A stretch of 64,000 bases of DNA from Chondrilla cf. caribensis (Eukaryota; Porifera; Demospongiae; Chondrillida; Chondrillidae): NCBI GenBank assembly GCA_964020155.1, contig OZ026557.1, positions 1,293,501 to 1,357,500 on the forward strand. The letters run 5' to 3'. Below the pieces are notes generated by a model, which had not been told where the DNA came from, did not search any database, and saw nothing but the letters and a program-made list of their open reading frames with translations. The translations under genes and the position numbers were made by a program. This document shows positions 53,901-64,000 of this stretch, one piece after another; the first letter of the stretch is position 1; each line of letters starts with the position of its first letter.

Positions 53901-54131
53901 ACTGTGTATATCCTTCATGTGGACATCGGTATACATGAAGTATACCATGTGTATGTTTTTGTGTACATACATGTACGTGCATACTATGTATTGTCTACAA
54001 TTGCTGTCTCACATCTTCAGTTAATGTTGGGAGAGGATTTTTGATCACCTTTTATCATTACCAAAATTAATGATGGTCATCATTAACTATATTCATTGTC
54101 AGACTTGTACCTTGTATTGCATACATATGTA

Positions 54132-54308
54132 CAGTGAATTCTCGTTAATCCACCACCGCTTTATCCACCAAACCTTTTAATCCACCACAATTTCCCAGTA
54201 CCAATATAATGTACAAGTACCAATGAATATATCCAGTTAATCCGCCAAACTCATTAATCCACCATATTCTTTGGAACCAAATTGCAGTGGATTAATGAGT
54301 AGTCACTG
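54132..54308. mobile_element. 177-bp Tigger-type MITE in the duplicated block
   Basis: TA-flanked; ends CAGTGAATTCTCGTTAATCC and GGATTAATGAGTAGTCACTG are inverted copies. It is absent from the source copy at ~46275, so it inserted after the duplication. A partial second copy (54463-54525) cuts the exon 20 copy. Confidence 0.85.
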
Positions 54309-54449
54309 TATATACTGTCTATCTTAATAAGTTATGTACATGTGTACGAATATACGCATATTATATGTACATACATGTACATAGATACGTATTTATGTAC
54401 ATACTGTGTATCATACATCATAGACACCATTGTGTCTAACATATTATAG

Positions 54450-54584
54450 AGCTGGAGGCAACCAAACTCATTAATCCACCATGTTCTTTGAAAACGAATT
54501 GCAGCAGATTATCGAGTATTCACTGTACATCCTGTCTATCTTATGTACATACGTATGTATGTACATACTGTGTAGTATACATCA

Positions 54585-54655
<71 letters not shown>

Positions 54656-55429
54656 TGTGTGTGTGATGACCGAACCGACTTCACTGATAATACAATATAC
54701 ACACTGTTGCTATGATGCACATGAGAACTGTGGTTTAATACTTTGATCGACGAAAGGTTTGTGAAGCAGTGGTTATAACAAGATGTATGCACATACATAG
54801 TCAGCAAGTATGTACTGTATGTACATAGGTACATGCATGCATACTTTACACCATAAGGTTTTCATAGATACGTATGTACATATGCATGAACGCTCTGTAC
54901 AAACAATGGATCTGTGCACATGTTCCTTACTCCCCCATTCCCCACAGCTACGGTGTTCTTGGAGTACCTCCAGGATTGCGACACAGCAGAGGAGATCCAG
55001 GGGATGATTATGACCTTGTTCGAGGAAGAGGCCAGCAAAGCCAGAGAGTTTGCTGGAAAGTTCATTGAGAAGAGGCAGAAAATGATCGACGTGAGTACTG
55101 TACACACTGCACATGGGTACTATGTGTATGTACATGTAGGTGTACATTGTCCATCCTTCCTAATGCCACAGGGAGTTAGAATGACAGAGTCCACGACCAC
55201 CCACAGACCATCGTCACACTCCAAACAGTCTCAAGGAGGCAGGTCCCACCCTCCACGAGGGCACACCAGTACCAGTGGAGGAGGGGGAGTGAAGTCGGGG
55301 AACAACAAGAAGACTAAGAAGGGTAAGAAAGGACAGAAGCTGGACCCTTTCATGCTGGGATTCAGTGTCCATGCTGCAGAGAGACCCAACATTGGAGAGA
55401 TACAGAGTGTCAATGACGTTCACAAATGA
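54450..55429 (+). pseudogene. Duplicated 3' exons of GIGYF (exons 20-22)
   Basis: The exon 20 copy at 54451 keeps only agctggaggc before MITE sequence replaces it. Exon 21 (54948-55090) and exon 22 (55172-55429) are full length, open, and keep their splice sites; changes are few (QGC to QDC, QGSR to QGGR, NMGE to NIGE). The upstream exons are missing or scrambled, so no full GIGYF can be made; a short transcript from these two exons remains possible. The 3' UTR is duplicated to ~55575. Confidence 0.85.
54588..54665 (+). repeat. (GT)n tract, copy of GIGYF intron 20 tract
   Basis: It lies between the broken exon 20 copy and the exon 21 copy, matching 46510-46568. Confidence 0.85.
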
Positions 55430-55575
55430 CAACATTCTCACAGTCCGTTCCCGTGCAGAATTATTCCAACTTTATTTGTATGTTGATCAATTTGTCTGAT
55501 TAATGATGTTCGATAACAATGTTGCATGAAGTGATGGATGTAGCATGGATGTAGATAGAGGAGGACCATGTGCAC

Positions 55576-56541
55576 ACCTTACTCCCTGTGTATTATGCAT
55601 TGATTTACCAAACTGATCAGGTGAAAGGTCTTTGCTATAGCTGGTCGAATCATTATACTCCAGCCCTGCATATACTTATATTATTATAGTCCAGAGGCAG
55701 GACCCAAAATTAGATAAAAATATATTATAATTATAATATTATATATATGTATATTATCAACATTAGCCATGGGTCATCATAGGGTATATATATATATAAT
55801 ACCAAATAAAAACTAATATGATACTATTATTAATCTTTATACCACTGTTGTCAAGTATAATATTATAATATCTACTTCAGTATAAAATATCACGCCACTC
55901 CTGGGTGAGCTGTCACGTGCACCACTGATGTGCACTCAAGTGTGTCGGCTCAGATTCATGTCGGACAGCTTTTGGGAGGAGGTGTGCGTGCATACTTGTG
56001 TGCGTATGCGTGTGCATGTGTGCATGCGTGCGTGCATGCGTGTGTGCATGTGTGTGTGTTTGCGTGCATGCGCGCATGTGTGTGTGTGTATATGTACGTA
56101 TATGCATGTGCATGTGTGTGTTTGTGCGCACGTGTGTGCATATATAATATATATATATATATAGTATATACTAGACCTACAATATATAGGAATGGCTGTG
56201 GCCGTTGTCAAGTCCAATGCAGATGGATCAATCTGAACTATAATAATATTAATTTAGCTAAATTAATATATTCTTCTTATTATATGTAGCATACGCTTTT
56301 AATCAAATAAGAGATAGCCTATTCAACCTGCAAATGTGATACAATAAAATTTTAGAATAAGAAGTAAAGGACCCTATCTCCTTCTATAGATGTGACTTAC
56401 CATAATAATCACATAATTATTATCAAATCAAAATAATAACTATATTGTTAATATGTATCATAATATTACTATCATACAGACTAATAGTATGTAATACCAT
56501 AACAGAGCTGTATATACGTGAGTAATCTTATTAAACTATTT
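55576..56541. other. Convergent region before TRIM-NHL 2, with an exon 19 scrap
   Basis: 55905-55983 resembles the middle of GIGYF exon 19 (ctcctgggtg..gatgtgcactc.agtgtgtc..agcttttgggaggaggtg) with a frame-breaking gap, followed by an impure GTGCG repeat to ~56110 and TA-rich sequence. No working gene. Confidence 0.5.
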
Positions 56542-58875
56542 TCAAAACACTGCTACTTGTTTGTCACTGAACAAAGTAACAAGAAGATCTCCATTGTGGT
56601 CAATTGCTAGACCATGAGGGTCAGAGGGAACTTGAAAACTGTGGATTAACTGTCCTGTTGTATTGAAGATAACGACACGATTGTTCATTTGGTCAGCGAC
56701 TAACACATGACCATCAGTAGTGATGAGGATGTCGAGAGGACACTTCAATTGTCCTCCACCAAACTCTCTTTGGTATACACCATACGAATTGAATACTTGA
56801 ATACGATGGTTGCTCCAGTCAGCAACATACATGTCCCCATTAGGTGAGAAGGCTACTGCACTAGGGCCGTTAAACTGTCCAGGACCACTACCTGGTGATC
56901 CAATGGTACGTATGAGCCGACCCTCCAGGGTGAAGATGGCTATTCGGTTATTACCCCAATCTGCAATATAAACATGTTTGTTGTGTACTGTAACACCATA
57001 AGGGTCCCGAAGCTGTCCAGCTCCAATTTGCCTGATAAACTGTCCATTGGTTCCAAGTACTTCTATTCGATTGTTATAACGGTTCCCGATATACAAATGA
57101 TTGCTACTGTCTATAGATATACCAGTAACATTGGAAAATTGTCCATTTCCACTTCCTCGTAGGCCAAATGCCCTGACAGGCTTACCTTGCTTGTTGAACA
57201 CACGAACCATGTGGTGAGTATCACAAACGTACATACAACCATCACTGGCTACTGCGATTCCCCAAGGGCCACCTGCATCACGAGGATAGTTGACATATTT
57301 TGCTATTGGACCATATTCACCAACATTCTTCTTGAGCTTTGGCAAACCTTTCGGCAGAAACTTAACACCAAACGGACTACCTCTAACATCACTCCCGTTC
57401 ACTAGAATGGACAGATCACATTCTCCTAGGTATGAGATAGGGAAGGATAAAGTGTACTGTCCGTTCTCATCATCCACTACCCTCGCTTTGATGGCTGGAC
57501 CTGGAATGGGGGACCTGGGACGAAGGAAGGCCTCAACGTTATCACCTCCTCGCTTACATCGGATGTTCTTGCTGTTGAATGCATTCAAGGTTAGTTTAAG
57601 GGGGTCAGGTCCATTCCAACGTACAGTCTCTGGTTTGGGCTTCACTGTACAGTTGACAGGACAGGCTCCATCTTCTACAACACCAAATTCTCTGATTGCT
57701 TTCAAAAGAACATCTTGGTTGGTGGGGTCAAAGGTCACCACCTGAGACACAGTGCTCTCAAACCCTTCTTGACACCACTTTGAGGTGAGAACGGATTGTT
57801 TGGCTTGGACCAGATCCTTACTAGCTATCACATCATGACTGCTACCACTGGTGAGGAGAAACTGAAGGGAGGATTGAGTATTTGCTGACATCTCCCCCTC
57901 TCTATTAGCGGCTGTGAGCTTTGAACTGATGGTACACTTCTTCTCTTCTGCTGTAGATATAACCAGTCTACAAAGTTCCTCTTTCCTCTCATCCACAACC
58001 TGATGGATGTTCTGGAAGGCTGTGTTGATATCGTGGAGTGCGGCCTCTTCCATCTCGTCCACAGTTCTGATCTGAGTCTGGAACTCCTCCTCAATCTTCT
58101 GGTACTTCCTCTCATAGCAGACAGCAGTCTGACAAGCGATCTTCACAGACTGAGTGTGATGATCAAATACAGTTGAATTGGTACTGAGGTGCTTGGGGTT
58201 GTGTGGAGGTTTCAGGTCAATAGCACAAGCTTGACACATCAGTACATCACACCGTTCACAGCAATACTCAAGAACCTTTCCATTGTGTTGGGGACAGGTA
58301 CTTGGTGTGGTGCTCTTGGTGGAAAGGGTTTTGAGGTCCTGACAACGTAGGGAACGAATCTCCTCCAATGTCTTCACAGTGTGGTCTTCGTATTCATCAA
58401 GCATTTCATGTGCTCCGTAGCAACGCTCACACAGAAACTTGGTACAGTCTGTACAGAATACAGTGGAAGGTGAGCCACCACTCTTACATCGCTTGCTGCC
58501 ACAAGGAATGGGGACATTCTGGGTTACTTTCTGTACGATCTTCATTCCCTCGATATACCGAGCTAGGGGACCGTTTGGTACAGGAACACAACGTAGGCTG
58601 TCCACTCTACACTCACTCTTCAACACCTTCCTGTCGATACAGTGAGTGGATGTGTCTCCACATTGGGTACACTTCAGGTGGCCATTTTCCACTACCATAT
58701 TAGGAAGACACTCCCTGCACACTGAATGTAGACAGCACAACAGATAAGGACTGTTCAGTTCTCTCTTGCAGTGACCACATGTCACATCAGGTTCAACGAC
58801 GACTGGTTCTTGTTCTTCTTGACATGACGACTTGTCCTGTGAGGACCGATTAGCAGGATCTGGACCTTCAGCCAT
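56542..58875 (-). CDS. TRIM-NHL protein, copy 2
   Basis: A single exon of 777 codons from MAEGPDPAN. Same order as copy 1: RING (CGHCKREL..CCLHSVCRECL..CTQCG), B-box 1, B-box 2 (CPQHNGKVLEYCCERC..CQAC), coiled coil, filamin domain, six NHL repeats. By eye the RING/B-box 1 part is ~87% and the filamin domain ~92% identical to copy 1, but B-box 2 and the coiled coil only ~25-30%; the NHL part is intermediate. Likely a RING E3 ligase whose coiled coil pairs with itself rather than with copy 1, given the divergence. An acceptor-like ttcatag lies just upstream of the ATG, as in copy 1. Confidence 0.93.
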   Translation of the reverse strand: MAEGPDPANRSSQDKSSCQEEQEPVVVEPDVTCGHCKRELNSPYLLCCLHSVCRECLPNMVVENGHLKCTQCGDTSTHCIDRKVLKSECRVDSLRCVPVPNGPLARYIEGMKIVQKVTQNVPIPCGSKRCKSGGSPSTVFCTDCTKFLCERCYGAHEMLDEYEDHTVKTLEEIRSLRCQDLKTLSTKSTTPSTCPQHNGKVLEYCCERCDVLMCQACAIDLKPPHNPKHLSTNSTVFDHHTQSVKIACQTAVCYERKYQKIEEEFQTQIRTVDEMEEAALHDINTAFQNIHQVVDERKEELCRLVISTAEEKKCTISSKLTAANREGEMSANTQSSLQFLLTSGSSHDVIASKDLVQAKQSVLTSKWCQEGFESTVSQVVTFDPTNQDVLLKAIREFGVVEDGACPVNCTVKPKPETVRWNGPDPLKLTLNAFNSKNIRCKRGGDNVEAFLRPRSPIPGPAIKARVVDDENGQYTLSFPISYLGECDLSILVNGSDVRGSPFGVKFLPKGLPKLKKNVGEYGPIAKYVNYPRDAGGPWGIAVASDGCMYVCDTHHMVRVFNKQGKPVRAFGLRGSGNGQFSNVTGISIDSSNHLYIGNRYNNRIEVLGTNGQFIRQIGAGQLRDPYGVTVHNKHVYIADWGNNRIAIFTLEGRLIRTIGSPGSGPGQFNGPSAVAFSPNGDMYVADWSNHRIQVFNSYGVYQREFGGGQLKCPLDILITTDGHVLVADQMNNRVVIFNTTGQLIHSFQVPSDPHGLAIDHNGDLLVTLFSDKQVAVF

Positions 58876-59691
58876 TCTAACCACTTTCCACTATGAATAT
58901 ATAGAAATAAGAGATTACAACATAATGTATGTAATATTCAATGTGTACATGTACATTCTTGTGGAACAGCAGTAGTCCACGCACGCACGCACGCATGCAC
59001 GCACACACACACATACACACACACAAAGAGTGAATCCATGCTTACTAAGTGCATTGTAACAGTACACATGTACAATGGTGCACACGTTAGTTCATGAACC
59101 AGCTTTGAGGTGCAATGGGTTGAGGTCGTGAATACACTCATAAACTACCCACTGACAAAGGGTATGGCATAATCATAGTACAGTACTGAGAATTGCTGAG
59201 CAGCACTTGAACTCACATGGAGTACACACATGCACACAAGCTACATGTTTAGGGGTCATAACAGCAGGTCTCTTCCCCCAGAGGACGAGTTGTGGTGACA
59301 CTGAACTAATATGACAACTGGTTAGTATGGCTTCACTGAACACACAAGGTTCCCTCACTAAATCTGAGTTGTCGCTAGTGTCAGGGACGAATCGAACTTT
59401 AGGGAAAGTATAGCTGATCTACTGGATACAGTAGCCGGATCAATCCGACCGCAGCGCAGGTCTGTTGTTTGTGGTCTATCCCAGTATAGCCTACCAAAGA
59501 TACCTGTAGGAACCTATACGTATACCACGTGAACATACTACACGGACGAAGCCATACTAAAACCTTGGGGTAGCGAGAACTGATAATCCCCCAGTTGAAG
59601 GAAACACCATGATGCGATCAACTTGTGAAGAACAGGGGTATAATTCTGATCACTGGCGAATAACTAGCAGCACACATGAAACAAGTGGCTG

Positions 59692-59782
59692 ACTAGTCTG
59701 GCGTAGGCGTAGCCGACCCATGATCCGCCATTGCCCCAACGAAATAAAATGGCGGATCAAGGGTCGGCTACGCCAGACTAGT
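59692..59782. mobile_element. 91-bp hairpin MITE
   Basis: Nearly the whole element is an inverted repeat: actagtctggcgtaggcgta..gatccgccatt pairs with aatggcggatc..ggctacgccagactagt. It is flanked by ggctg on both sides, a likely 5-bp target duplication. Related ends occur at 22388 and ~24718, and the arm core at ~51780. Confidence 0.75.
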
Positions 59783-60365
59783 GGCTGACTTCACCGTCGA
59801 TCTGGTATGTTGTAACTGAGGGTTATCATTATCATTGGAACACAGTAGTTGTCCTCGAATGCTTAGCATTAGCATTCTGAAGTAGTATAAAACTGGTTAT
59901 TCACCAGCAACTGAATAATATAATATATTATTATAATTTTACGACAAAATAATATGAACCTTACCTTATAATTATCAGAGATGCATGGGAGACGAGCTCG
60001 TCGTTTTTTTTGGAACACGCGGTACAATGTAGACTGGAATAAAGGTAACTCGAGTACTATTGTAGTCTATACTTCTGATGTCGAACGGGTAATCGAATCT
60101 TCTGGGTCTTGTGATCACGCGATACCCACGTGTCCTATATATATCTTGCACCCAAAAATGATTAGGATTAATTACATGTATAACGTTATGAACAGGTTTA
60201 TACAAACTGATTTACATGTAATGTACGTAGAGAATAATGAGTGCATGATTCTAATAAAAGTCCTGCTTTAAATCTGCATCTTTCAGATTCATCTGAAGGA
60301 AGAAAAGAAGAAGACTTTAAAAAGAAGACCTCGGTACGGATAGTAGCATAGACATTACACAACAT

Positions 60366-60482
60366 TAGTCTTGCATAGCCAGACCATCACTTTGGCACCT
60401 CTGTTATAATTGGTTGCTGCCATTGAGACCAAGTCCCAATTTCGAAATTGGAGACAAGAATGGGTCTGGCAACATGAGACTA
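60366..60482. mobile_element. 117-bp inverted-repeat element
   Basis: Ends tagtcttgcatagccagacc and gggtctggcaacatgagacta are imperfect inverted copies. Relatives are seen at about 26185-26315 (intron of gene C) and, as an end fragment, at ~32860. Confidence 0.6.
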
Positions 60483-60915
60483 CACATGTACAGCATGGTC
60501 GTGTACCCTGCCAGACACTTCCCATGCTACCTGTTCAACACACAGAGGGAAGGTGCTTTGAGGTGTGTGCATAATGTACAATCACAAGAAACATTGGTTG
60601 AGTCTACACACAGTAGTGATGAAGTACAGTGAGGACTATTGATGATACTTGTGTACAGGAATGAACATGTAAACAGAATTATAAGACACGTTCATACAAA
60701 TAAACGCAAATAACAAGCCCACAGGTCTACACATACATAATACTTGTGTACAGTTACCATGTACGTACTACGTGGACATAGGATGTACATGGATGACATT
60801 AGTGTACCAATGCCTTGTACTAACAGGACACATACTTATGTACTTATGTACATGAATGACGTCTGTGTACAGCTACCATGTACCAACAACACACACCTGG
60901 AGGTTCTTTGGAGTG

Positions 60916-61414
60916 TCAACTTAGACTCCATGTTTTGTCCCTTTTGGCTTCATCCCTCAGTTGCTTAGCAACTAGAGGACCGTGTAGTTTTTTCACAGTC
61001 TCGAGTAGGAACCCCCAGGTGTTAGGGAATCCCCCTCCACAGTGACCATTCCTCCAGTGCAATAGAGACATTCCACCTCCCATCTCTGGATCCAATCGAT
61101 AAGCGTTTACTTGGGCAATCGGCACACCAAGGCTCACAGCTAACTCGTACCACAGTGGAATGTGCTTCAGGATACCAAGTACACCCACATCTGATGGACA
61201 CTTATCTGAAATGATTGGATGAATAGAGAACATGAACACAGTATGTATGTTGAGCATGGTACTATCCTCACCATCGAGGTCAGTCTGAGAAGCTCCATCC
61301 AATGGAGAAGGAGTACCACCAGTTGAGTCAGATGTGTCAGCTGTAAGAAGAGGTTGATATAGGCACAAGATAACTTGGAAACCTGGTACACGTGCACATA
61401 CACACACGTACACA

Positions 61415-61450
<36 letters not shown>

Positions 61451-61725
61451 ACGTAAAGCTCACTTTTGGTCTGAATCAGTTGTGAAGCCTCCCGGCCTTC
61501 ATCAACAACAGTAGAACGAATCTTAGTAGATGGTTGAACAGACATACGATTGTTGGCAGTGGACAGCTCTAAACAAACAAGTGATAGGTTGTTGCATGTA
61601 TAAGATTCAAATATATGTACATATCATACATTTGTAGAGTCACACACATACAAAATGACATGTACATTTGACCCACACACCAACCACATGTGTACGTATA
61701 TATGCATATATGCACACACACACAG

Positions 61726-61814
<89 letters not shown>

Positions 61815-64000
61815 ATCCACAGCAGAGACTTCCTCCAACTTCCAAAATGCAACCCTAGTTTCCCTCACAACACGGACCTACATGTGTTTGAGGATGTTCA
61901 CTTGAATGTGATACCAGACACAGTCCACAAGGAACAACTCACTATAGCTTCCGAGGGGTCTGGAGGTGAGAACCACACCTTTTGAGAAGGTGGCAGTTTT
62001 GGAAAGGAACCACAGTGAAAGCAGGTGGCCACTCCACTGTTATCCACAGGGGCAGTGTAGCGAACATTGGGCTGGCAGGAGCACGGCAAGACGGGACAAA
62101 TTTGAGCAATTGTGTGGAATTTGTCCCCAAATACTTGCTGGGTGATGTGATGTAAGTTCTCTTCCAGGCGAACACGAATGGCAGAGCAGTGGCGATGGAT
62201 TTCCTGAAGAGGATCAGGAAGGGAAGACAGAGCAGCAGACTCGTCTACTACAATTTGACATTGAATGTGGCCGGGCTTCTCTGTCAAGTACACATAAGTA
62301 CTTGGTCTGGGGCAGGAGAATTTGACCGATTTACGATCGCTTTCAGGCAAAATGACCTTCCATTCTCTGTTGGCCAGTTCCACAACAAGACGGCAGAACA
62401 CACTGCAAGGAAGGTCACAGTGAGTGGTGAAGGAGTCCTGCTCGAACACAAAGGTGATACACAGTGGTCCAACACTGCTGTAGGCGGGGACCTTACCTTT
62501 CTGTATGGTAGACAGGAAGGGATGAAGTAGGAGGGAGGATCACGTGATGGAGTCAACCTTGCTGCTATCCCGACATGGTGGAGGACCTCCAGGAACCACA
62601 CAGGAACGATATTAGTGATGATGCCTAGCTCTGACAGAAGGCCAGCATAAGGATGGTGGATAATTCCCGTAGTCTTGAACTCCTCGGTGGTGCCCGATGG
62701 TGCCGGTGTATATTGGATGGCCAAGAGCTTGGAGACCTCTCTGTACAGAGCAGTGGCATCTGTGCACACATAGTTTGCACTGCCTCTCAGATATTGGGGA
62801 TCAAGGTTGAAGTACGCGTAGAAGCCAAGCACATGAAGTAGCTTGAGGAGACAGAGGAACTGTTCGTCTGCTTTGCGGGAGTCAATGTAGCCATTCTTCA
62901 AACAGAAATGCTTCAGTGCATCTTCCTTGAAGAACTTCTTCTCAATGCGTCGAGTGACCAGTTCTAGCAGGAACCACATCAGAGGTACATCCAATGTCAG
63001 GACACCACTCTTGTTGGATATACACTCACGAAACTTATTGAGGTAAGCCAAATCCATACCTTCTCCTGTGCCTTTGCTGTGGATTGTCATGTGGTTGTCA
63101 ATAAGGAAGAATCCACTGCTATCAGGCCTTTGGATGTGACGGAAGTAAGGCTTGCCTTGGAGGCTTTTGATTCTTTGCTTGACGTTGGAGACGGTTTCTT
63201 CACTTTTGCCTGAGGTAAGAACCTTATCTTTGAAGGTGCCGGCAATGATGATGCGAGGCTCTGGACAAGTGCCTTTGAAGATCTCCAGATCCTTACAAGC
63301 GAATTTGTGAGCCATGGTCTGTATACTGCTGAGCGAGTGCTGAATGAACTCCCATTGAGTCTCCAGGGGCTGACTGCTGGAGAGAGGGAGCTCGACTCGT
63401 TCCTGAGGGCGGTAGGTTGTCTTGATGGGTTCATCCAAATCTTTGGAGGCATCAAACACCTGGATGTAAGTGCAGGGGATGGCCAGCAGGAGAGGGAGGA
63501 TGTCTTGGAAGACGGGTTGACCTCCGGAATCTATTACATGAAGGAAACTTGCCTTGTCCAGTTGAATCTGGTTGTCTTCTGGTACAAACGAATGCAATAA
63601 TTCCGAACGAGCTGACTCCAGATTCTCCAAGCCTTCAGACTGCATTGGACGCTGTGGGAGCCGCACATTGTTGACCACCTTGTCTGCCACGCCCTCTGCC
63701 ATCTGCCGCACCCTCTGCAATAGACCTTTCTTCTGATCATGCGACTGAGTGCTGCCAATAGCTCTGGGGTACCGTGCACATTCCTGGTAGTGCTTTTCTT
63801 CAGCACAGTGCTTTACCGATTGATTCAGGCAGCTCCCAGAAACAGTCTTCCAAATGGAGCTTTCTTTGTCCATGGTGTAGTGCTCACCAAAGACCAATAT
63901 ATCTGGTGTCTCCATTGCTGGAGTACTTGTGGTCATTACTTTTGATTTGCCATGGACTAGGATATGATGAAGGGAGGACTTCCCAGCACCTGACAGACCG
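60916..64000 (-). CDS. Roc-COR GTPase with C-terminal Death domain (Roco-like), 3' part
   Basis: Minus-strand exons: 64000-61943 (open at the window edge), 61877-61814, 61568-61464, 61340-61272, 61205-60916; phases agree throughout. It opens with Walker A (GLSGAGKSSL), then the switch-type DSGGQP (~63520), a G4-like TFKDK, a COR-type region (WFLLELVTRRIEKKFF..LLHVLGFYAYF), a cysteine-rich stretch, a short acidic linker and a Death domain (LKHIPLWYELAVSLGV..NTWGFLLETVKKL). Roco proteins are large GTPase switches that dimerise through COR; the Death domain suggests apoptosis or immune signalling. One odd point: near 62497 the reading frame shifts by one base at a short A run (frame resumes ..GKVPAYSSVGPLCITF), which may be an assembly error or a real lesion. 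The DxGGQ motif lies unusually far (~150 residues) from Walker A. Confidence 0.83.
61406..61449. repeat. (CA)n tract in a Roco intron
   Basis: On the gene strand the TG repeat starts ~15 bases after the donor of exon 61568-61464 (gtgagctttacgtg). Confidence 0.85.
61710..61813. repeat. (CA)n tract forming a Roco splice donor
   Basis: On the gene (minus) strand, exon 61877-61814 ends ..GCTGTGGATG and the intron begins directly with GTGTGTGT. Confidence 0.82.

Larger units (their letters stand above)
58876..60915. other. Intergenic between TRIM-NHL 2 and the Roco gene
   Basis: Contains the TRIM-NHL 2 upstream region, a GCAC/CA repeat near 58980-59026 and two inverted-repeat elements listed separately. 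Open frames at 59981-60271 and 60414-60632 show no domain or splice support. Confidence 0.4.

Noticed and set aside
59981..60632. Two plus-strand open frames between TRIM-NHL 2 and the Roco gene
   Set aside because: No recognisable domain or splice-site support; the second overlaps the inverted-repeat element at 60366-60482.
62495..62513. A 19-base intron (gtaagg..ctacag) repairing the Roco frame
   Set aside because: Far below a workable intron length, and removing it does not restore the needed frame.

Overview
The window is animal nuclear DNA, most likely from a demosponge or another early-branching metazoan. It has GT-AG introns, (TG)n/(CA)n tracts, a LINE, pogo-type DNA elements and many short inverted-repeat elements. 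It also carries a typical set of expanded invertebrate innate-immunity families: Death-domain STAND/NB-ARC proteins, TRIM-NHL proteins and a Roco-type GTPase with a C-terminal Death domain. Assignment to sponge is inference from family content; no rRNA or mitochondrial marker is present.

Layout. 1-9 kb: an orphan Death-domain exon, then transposon-derived sequence (minus-strand LINE remnant 3290-6290; pogo-like element 6295-8956 with a nested insertion). 9.3-30 kb: three plus-strand NB-ARC/TPR genes with membrane segments before the ATPase and at the C-terminus. Two of them (13617-18844 and 24897-29972) can be modelled completely from ATG to stop, with every internal intron in phase 1: basic N-terminus, Death domain, 20-residue linker, membrane segment, NB-ARC, TPR-like helices, C-terminal membrane segments. 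Between them lie a broken copy of the start of the GIGYF gene, a second orphan Death exon and a ~187-bp satellite array. 30.6-47.4 kb: a 22-exon GIGYF gene (1,221 codons, all exon phases consistent), its introns full of TG tracts, minisatellites and small transposons. 48-50.4 kb and 56.5-58.9 kb: two minus-strand intronless TRIM-NHL genes, tandem copies of each other. Between them is a duplicated, rearranged copy of the GIGYF 3' exons, so GIGYF-3'-end plus TRIM-NHL was duplicated as a block. 60.9-64 kb: the 3' part of a minus-strand Roc-COR-Death gene that runs off the right edge at its Walker A motif and holds one apparent single-base frameshift.

How it fits together. The NB-ARC and Roco proteins share Death domains, so both could feed Death-fold signalling; TRIM-NHL proteins are RING ubiquitin ligases; GIGYF is a housekeeping translational repressor (4EHP partner) sitting inside this fast-duplicating immune neighbourhood. 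The most unusual objects are the membrane-embedded Death/NB-ARC family built of symmetrical phase-1 exon modules, and the habit of TG repeats starting exactly at the splice donor in at least six introns. No CRISPR array, operon or rRNA was seen.
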